Source: Candidatus Nanopelagicales bacterium (GTDB lineage: Bacteria; Actinomycetota; Actinomycetes; S36-B12; UBA5976). From it: a stretch of 5,575 bases of DNA. Under the pieces are notes generated by a model, which saw nothing but the letters and a program-made list of their open reading frames with translations, searched no databases and was not told where the DNA came from. A program made the position numbers and the translations under genes. This document shows, one piece after another, positions 1-5,575 of this stretch. Within the stretch, counting starts at the first letter, position 1; every line of letters begins with the position of its first letter. The stretch lies in contig JAURLB010000193.1 of assembly GCA_030831445.1 (NCBI GenBank), forward strand, positions 1 through 5,575, given 5' to 3'.

Positions 1-15
1 TCTCGCTCATATGCT

Positions 16-46
16 GTAATAGTGTTAGCGCTTAGCCGTCTTTCAA
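16..46 (-). promoter_or_regulatory. Weak candidate promoter for the next gene off the left edge
   Basis: The 81 bases after the ald stop contain, on the minus strand, TTGAAA (46-41) and TATTAC (21-16) separated by 19 bases. An ATG follows at 10-8, opening a frame Met-Ser-Glu that leaves the window. If TATTAC acts as a -10, transcription would start almost at that ATG, giving a leaderless message; this is common in actinobacteria and would fit the absence of any Shine-Dalgarno sequence. The -10 lacks the usual final T and the spacer is long, so the evidence is thin. In streptomycetes a parA-like gene lies next to ald, but three codons cannot identify the gene here. Confidence 0.2.
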
Positions 47-81
47 TCTTGAGATATTGAAGATATCGGCGGATGTAGTTC

Positions 82-1197
82 TCAAGCAACCAAAACACTT
101 TCTGTCGTAACAAATGGCAGATTGAAGGCTTCAGCGACGGCCTGATATGTCAATTGACCTCCAAAGGTATTAAGACCCTTTGCGAGGGCTTCATCGGCTC
201 GTAGCGCTTCACGCCAACCTTTGTCAGCAATTGCGATAGCGTAGGGAAGCGTCACATTCGTCAAAGCGTACGTTGAGGTGTGAGGAACGGCACCTGGCAT
301 ATTTGCTACGCAATAAAAAATAGAGTTGTGTACGGCATAAGTTGGTTCAGCGTGCGTTGTTGGGCGCGAATCTTCAAAACAGCCGCCCTGGTCTATCGAG
401 ATATCGACCAAAACTGATCCTGGTTTCATCCGACGAACGAGATCATTGGAAATCAATTTTGGGGCTTTTGCGCCTGGCACCAACACTGCTCCGACGACGA
501 TATCGGCGTCTAAGACTGCTTTTTCGATTTCAAACATATTAGAGGTAACCGTTTGTAGGTGACCTTGATATATCGCATCTAAGTGTCGAAGCCTGCTCAC
601 ACTTTTGTCTAGCAATGTAACCTGGGCTTGCATACCTAGTGCAATAGCTGCGGCGTTAGCTCCAGCCACGCCTCCACCTATAACAACTACTTTCCCTGAT
701 TGAACGCCACTTACGCCACCAATCAATGTTCCTCGCCCACCCTGTGCTTTCATCAGGGCGTTAGCCCCAACTTGGGTGGCAAGACGTCCAGCAACTTCGC
801 TCATAGGAGCAAGCAGTGGGAGGCTCTTATCTTCAAGTTCAACAGTTTCATATGCGATTGCGGTGACATTCTGCTTGAGCAAAGCATTGGTGCAGGCTTC
901 GGATGCCGCTAAATGCAGAAATGTGAAAAGTATTTGATCCTTTTGCATCAAGTCATATTCGGGCTCTATTGGTTCTTTCACCTTAAGAATCATCTCAGAC
1001 TCTTTCCACACAGAATCTTTCGAAGAGATTTGAGCACCTGCTGCTTTAAATTCTGCGTCTGTGATTGACGAACCTAATCCAGCGCCCTCTTCAATAACCA
1101 CTGTGTGTCCATGCTGTGTGAGCTCATGTACTCCACTTGGAGTAATCGCCACACGATATTCATGATTCTTGATTTCTTTGGGGATTCCTACTCGCAT
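82..1197 (-). CDS. ald: L-alanine dehydrogenase (NAD-dependent)
   Basis: This 371-residue protein has the full family length. It should catalyse the reversible cytosolic reaction L-alanine + NAD+ + water to pyruvate + ammonium + NADH, allowing alanine use as a carbon or nitrogen source or reductive alanine synthesis. The start MRVGIPKEIKNHEYRVA is typical. R15 and K74 match the substrate-binding Arg and Lys, and H95 and D269 (in DISIDQGGCFEDSRP) match the catalytic His and Asp of the Mycobacterium tuberculosis enzyme. The Rossmann fold shows GGGVAG at 174-179, with D197 ending the second strand, which favours NAD over NADP. The ATG has AGGAG six bases upstream. The gene lies 31 bp after the Nudix gene in the same direction, so it can be read through. 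A TAGACT -10-like hexamer (1231-1226) overlapping the Nudix stop could give a separate start, but no -35 accompanies it. All key residues are present, so an active enzyme is expected. Confidence 0.97.
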   Translation of the reverse strand: MRVGIPKEIKNHEYRVAITPSGVHELTQHGHTVVIEEGAGLGSSITDAEFKAAGAQISSKDSVWKESEMILKVKEPIEPEYDLMQKDQILFTFLHLAASEACTNALLKQNVTAIAYETVELEDKSLPLLAPMSEVAGRLATQVGANALMKAQGGRGTLIGGVSGVQSGKVVVIGGGVAGANAAAIALGMQAQVTLLDKSVSRLRHLDAIYQGHLQTVTSNMFEIEKAVLDADIVVGAVLVPGAKAPKLISNDLVRRMKPGSVLVDISIDQGGCFEDSRPTTHAEPTYAVHNSIFYCVANMPGAVPHTSTYALTNVTLPYAIAIADKGWREALRADEALAKGLNTFGGQLTYQAVAEAFNLPFVTTESVLVA

Positions 1198-1203
1198 ATG
1201 CAG

Positions 1204-1208
1204 CTCCT
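1204..1208 (-). promoter_or_regulatory. Ribosome binding site of ald
   Basis: AGGAG reads on the minus strand six bases before the ATG of ald. It is the cleanest Shine-Dalgarno sequence in the window and fixes the ald start. It indicates that ald is translated independently of the upstream Nudix gene, unlike the overlapping pairs elsewhere in the cluster. Confidence 0.75.
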
Positions 1209-1228
1209 GGACGGCTAGTAGTGAAAGT

Positions 1229-3522
<2,294 letters not shown>

Positions 3523-3534
3523 TCACGGGGGTCC

Positions 3535-3565
3535 ACAGTATCACTTCACTGCCCTAGTTCTTCAA
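3535..3565 (-). promoter_or_regulatory. Candidate pyrG promoter with extended -10
   Basis: On the minus strand TGATACTGT (3543-3535) matches an extended -10 (TGn followed by TAnnnT). TTGAAG (3565-3560), within the recN 3' end, is a 4-of-6 match to a -35, with a 19-base spacer. Transcription would begin near 3530-3526, leaving a leader of about 30 bases before the pyrG GTG. The 55-bp gap is the largest between genes in this window and has no evident terminator, so read-through from recN remains possible. The promoter is inferred from pattern only. Confidence 0.3.
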
Positions 3566-5230
3566 ACTGGCCTTCGCGGCACGAGCCTTTTCGAGCAATT
3601 CTTCGGCGTGTTCTCGTGCAGATTCCGAACCTTCAAGCCCGGCAAGCATCCGTGCCAACTCTGTCACTCGCTCATTTTCACTTAGTTCCAGCACTTCAGT
3701 CGAGGTAGAATCAATGCCGATAGTCTTTCGAACTACGAAGTGTTGGTCTGCGAATGCTGCTATTTGAGGTAAGTGCGAAACAACAAATACCTGGGAACTT
3801 CGACTTACGAGGACTAGTTTTTTCGCAATTGAAAGCGCGGTGGCGCCAGCCACACCTGTATCAATTTCGTCAAAAATCATGACTGGAACGTTCGAGTCTC
3901 TGAGCAAACTCACCTCCAATGCAAGCATGAGACGTGATAATTCGCCACCACTTGCACTGTCTTGTAACGCGGCTAATTTCATTCCAGGATTGGCGGAGAA
4001 CATGAATTCCACCGTATCGAATCCGTTATCGCTGATGTTTGATTGTTTTATGTCAATCTCAAATCGAGCACTCACCAATGCCAAATCTTCAAGTTCCGAA
4101 GAAACTGCAACTTGCAATTCCTCGCTCGCGCGTACCCTTTGATTGTGCAACGCTTCGCACACCGTCTGCAACTGTTCACTTGCAGAGGCAACATCATTTT
4201 CTAGTTTTGCAATCGCTTCATCACCGATATCTACAAGCTTTAATTGTTCGGTCGCTGATTCCAGCCATTGAAATAGATCATCTGTCGTGGGGCCATATTT
4301 TTGAAGCAATCGCTTGATTTGGCTTTGTCGCTGCATGAGCGAGTCAATGTCTGAATCCGAATTTGATATTTTCTCCAGCAAGCGAATCAATTTTGATTGG
4401 ACCCCAGTTATTAAGACATGAGTTTCATTCAAGTCTGTTAGGAGTGAGGATATTTCTGAGTCTGAACCAGATATTCGCTCAAGTGAGGTGATGGACTTTG
4501 CGATTGCGGCCGCTACCGAACCCTCATCGGTTTCGAGCGACTCGATCGCGGTTCGTAGATATTCAATCACCGCTTCTGAATCAGAGATGAGCTGAATCGT
4601 GGCTGCGATGGTTTTATCCTCTTCGGGTTGAATCGCGAGATTTGCACACGTTTCAACGTCTTCGCGCAATGTCTGGGCAATTTTTAAGGCATCTTCACGT
4701 GTGGAACGGAGCTTTTTCAGCTTCTGAGTCAGTTCCTGCTGAAGGCGAAAAGCTGCCGAAACGTCTTGGCGCACGGCTGAAATGGGCTCGCCTCCGTATT
4801 CATCCAAAATTGAAAGGTGCGTTTTTGGATTCAAAAGGCGATAGGTGTCATGCTGACCATGAATCGCAATCCAGAGTTCTGCAAGCTCTCTGAGAAGTGC
4901 GCTTGGAGCTGACTTAGCTTGCAGACTTGCTTTACTTTTTCCATCCTTTGGAAACTGGCGGGCGATATAGAGACGACCTTCATCGAGTTCTATTCCTAGT
5001 GCGGCGATAGATTCATCGTTGGAACCTACATCAATTATGCCTTCAACGAATGTGTCGTCATCCACCATATCTGCACTTGTTGGCTTATAGCCAGTCAATG
5101 CAACCAACCCGTCTAGAAGTAATGTTTTGCCAGCGCCTGTTTCTCCGCTTATCACGATCAAGCCGTGCGAGAAATTCAGATGTGCAGCATCGATAAGTCC
5201 TAATTTCTTGATTGTGAGCTGCTCAAGCAT
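3554..5230 (-). CDS. recN: DNA repair protein RecN (SMC-like ATPase)
   Basis: This complete 558-residue protein is an SMC-family ATPase that acts early at DNA double-strand breaks, holding or tethering ends for RecA-dependent recombination on the nucleoid. The N-terminal half of the head begins MLEQLTIKKLGLIDAA, as is usual. It carries Walker A SGETGAGKT (28-36, K35) and the RecN-typical HGQHD segment (124-128). Heptad-rich helical stretches run from about 150 to 395 as a short antiparallel coiled coil, interrupted by LLQKYGPT, the RecN-typical KYG hinge-side motif. The C-terminal half of the head has the ABC signature SGGELSRL (427-434), Walker B VMIFDEID with D454/E455, and the switch histidine in VSHLPQIA (H486). 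The ATG lies inside the end of nadK (8-nt overlap). Only a weak AGGTTGG stands well upstream, so translation is probably coupled. I see no LexA-type palindrome just upstream, so SOS control, if any, would come from the head of the operon outside the window. Confidence 0.97.
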   Translation of the reverse strand: MLEQLTIKKLGLIDAAHLNFSHGLIVISGETGAGKTLLLDGLVALTGYKPTSADMVDDDTFVEGIIDVGSNDESIAALGIELDEGRLYIARQFPKDGKSKASLQAKSAPSALLRELAELWIAIHGQHDTYRLLNPKTHLSILDEYGGEPISAVRQDVSAAFRLQQELTQKLKKLRSTREDALKIAQTLREDVETCANLAIQPEEDKTIAATIQLISDSEAVIEYLRTAIESLETDEGSVAAAIAKSITSLERISGSDSEISSLLTDLNETHVLITGVQSKLIRLLEKISNSDSDIDSLMQRQSQIKRLLQKYGPTTDDLFQWLESATEQLKLVDIGDEAIAKLENDVASASEQLQTVCEALHNQRVRASEELQVAVSSELEDLALVSARFEIDIKQSNISDNGFDTVEFMFSANPGMKLAALQDSASGGELSRLMLALEVSLLRDSNVPVMIFDEIDTGVAGATALSIAKKLVLVSRSSQVFVVSHLPQIAAFADQHFVVRKTIGIDSTSTEVLELSENERVTELARMLAGLEGSESAREHAEELLEKARAAKASLKN

Positions 5231-5575
5231 CGTGTGTCTCGCGCCAACCTATAGTAGGTAATCGAAATTTGTGCACAAGTCGATCTGTGAAATTGGTATC
5301 ATCAAAACGCACAAATCGAATACGCGCATCATTGCCCGTTACGATAACATCATCAAGGTACTTCAATTCGTAGGTTCTTCTGCCGTCAAGATTCAATAAC
5401 CCAGCGTCTGAATGAACTTGAACTCGATATTCAGAATCTACTGAAAAAACAATCGGCTTAGCGAACAAAGCGTGCGCGCAAATAGGCACCATAACTAAGC
5501 ATTCGACGTTTGGAAAAACAATTGGCCCTCCAGCCGAAAAAGCGTAGGCAGTAGAACCTGAAGGTGTCGCGACAA
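5223..5575 (-). CDS. nadK: NAD kinase, C-terminal part (cut by the window edge)
   Basis: The visible 116 codons are the C-terminal part of ATP (or polyphosphate)-dependent NAD kinase, which phosphorylates NAD to NADP in the cytosol. The frame stays open to the right edge and begins VATPSGSTAYAFSAGGP, the conserved C-terminal-domain motif contributing to the NAD site (usually TPTGSTAY; serine replaces the first threonine). It continues with VPICAHALFAKPIVFS, DGRRTYEL and an FTDRLVHKFRLPTIGW tail, which is characteristic of actinobacterial NAD kinases. An internal ATG at 5492 is not the start, because the motif lies upstream of it. The GGDG catalytic motif and the true start lie outside the window; family members are roughly 290-320 residues. 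The TGA stop overlaps the recN ATG (ATGCTTGA). The position just before recN matches the tlyA-nadK-recN order of actinobacteria, so tlyA would be expected further right. Confidence 0.95.
   Translation of the reverse strand, partial: VATPSGSTAYAFSAGGPIVFPNVECLVMVPICAHALFAKPIVFSVDSEYRVQVHSDAGLLNLDGRRTYELKYLDDVIVTGNDARIRFVRFDDTNFTDRLVHKFRLPTIGWRETHDA

Noticed and set aside
42..61. Inverted repeat TTCAAT / ATTGAA downstream of ald, considered as a terminator
   Set aside because: The stem is only six mostly A-T pairs with an eight-base loop and has no following T-tract on the minus strand; too weak to call.
5231..5575. Search for a LexA/SOS box upstream of recN
   Set aside because: No GAAC-N4-GTTC type palindrome is seen; a GAACTTGAAC stretch near 5414-5423 is a direct repeat, not a palindrome.

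Overview
The window is a tightly packed stretch of housekeeping genes, all read on the minus strand (right to left as numbered). In transcription order it holds the C-terminal part of an NAD kinase (nadK, cut by the right edge), the DNA-repair ATPase recN, CTP synthase pyrG, a Nudix hydrolase of the ADP-ribose pyrophosphatase type, and L-alanine dehydrogenase ald. About 81 non-coding or unassigned bases follow at the left edge. Five genes fill about 97 percent of the sequence. I see no RNA gene, mobile element, CRISPR array or sizeable repeat.

The order nadK-recN-pyrG-Nudix is the conserved arrangement of Actinomycetota (tlyA-nadK-recN-...-pyrG-Nudix-xerD in mycobacteria; ald near parA in streptomycetes). 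The protein motifs fit that phylum, such as the NAD kinase ending in an FTDRLV...LP..GW tail. By sampling lines I judge the GC content to be in the mid to high 40s percent, low for the phylum. Gene spacing is minimal, and three neighbours usual in relatives are missing: the two small membrane or secretion genes between recN and pyrG, and xerD between the Nudix gene and ald. This suggests a compact-genome actinobacterium such as a freshwater planktonic lineage (Nanopelagicales/acI type), but that placement is inference.

Layout: nadK and recN overlap by 8 nt, and pyrG and the Nudix gene overlap by 4 nt (GTGA), so each pair is probably translationally coupled. The 55-bp gap between recN and pyrG is the likeliest place for an internal promoter. 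It carries an extended -10 candidate, a good ribosome binding site, and a seven-codon reading frame whose stop overlaps the GTG start of pyrG. ald follows the Nudix gene after 31 bp with its own strong AGGAG site.

Functionally, NadK makes NADP from NAD, RecN acts in double-strand-break repair, PyrG makes CTP from UTP, the Nudix enzyme probably clears ADP-ribose from NAD turnover, and Ald links L-alanine to pyruvate with NAD. These are core functions, and I do not see an undescribed system here. The observations in Part 2 are modest and concern translation coupling, a possible pyrG leader, and small departures from family motifs.
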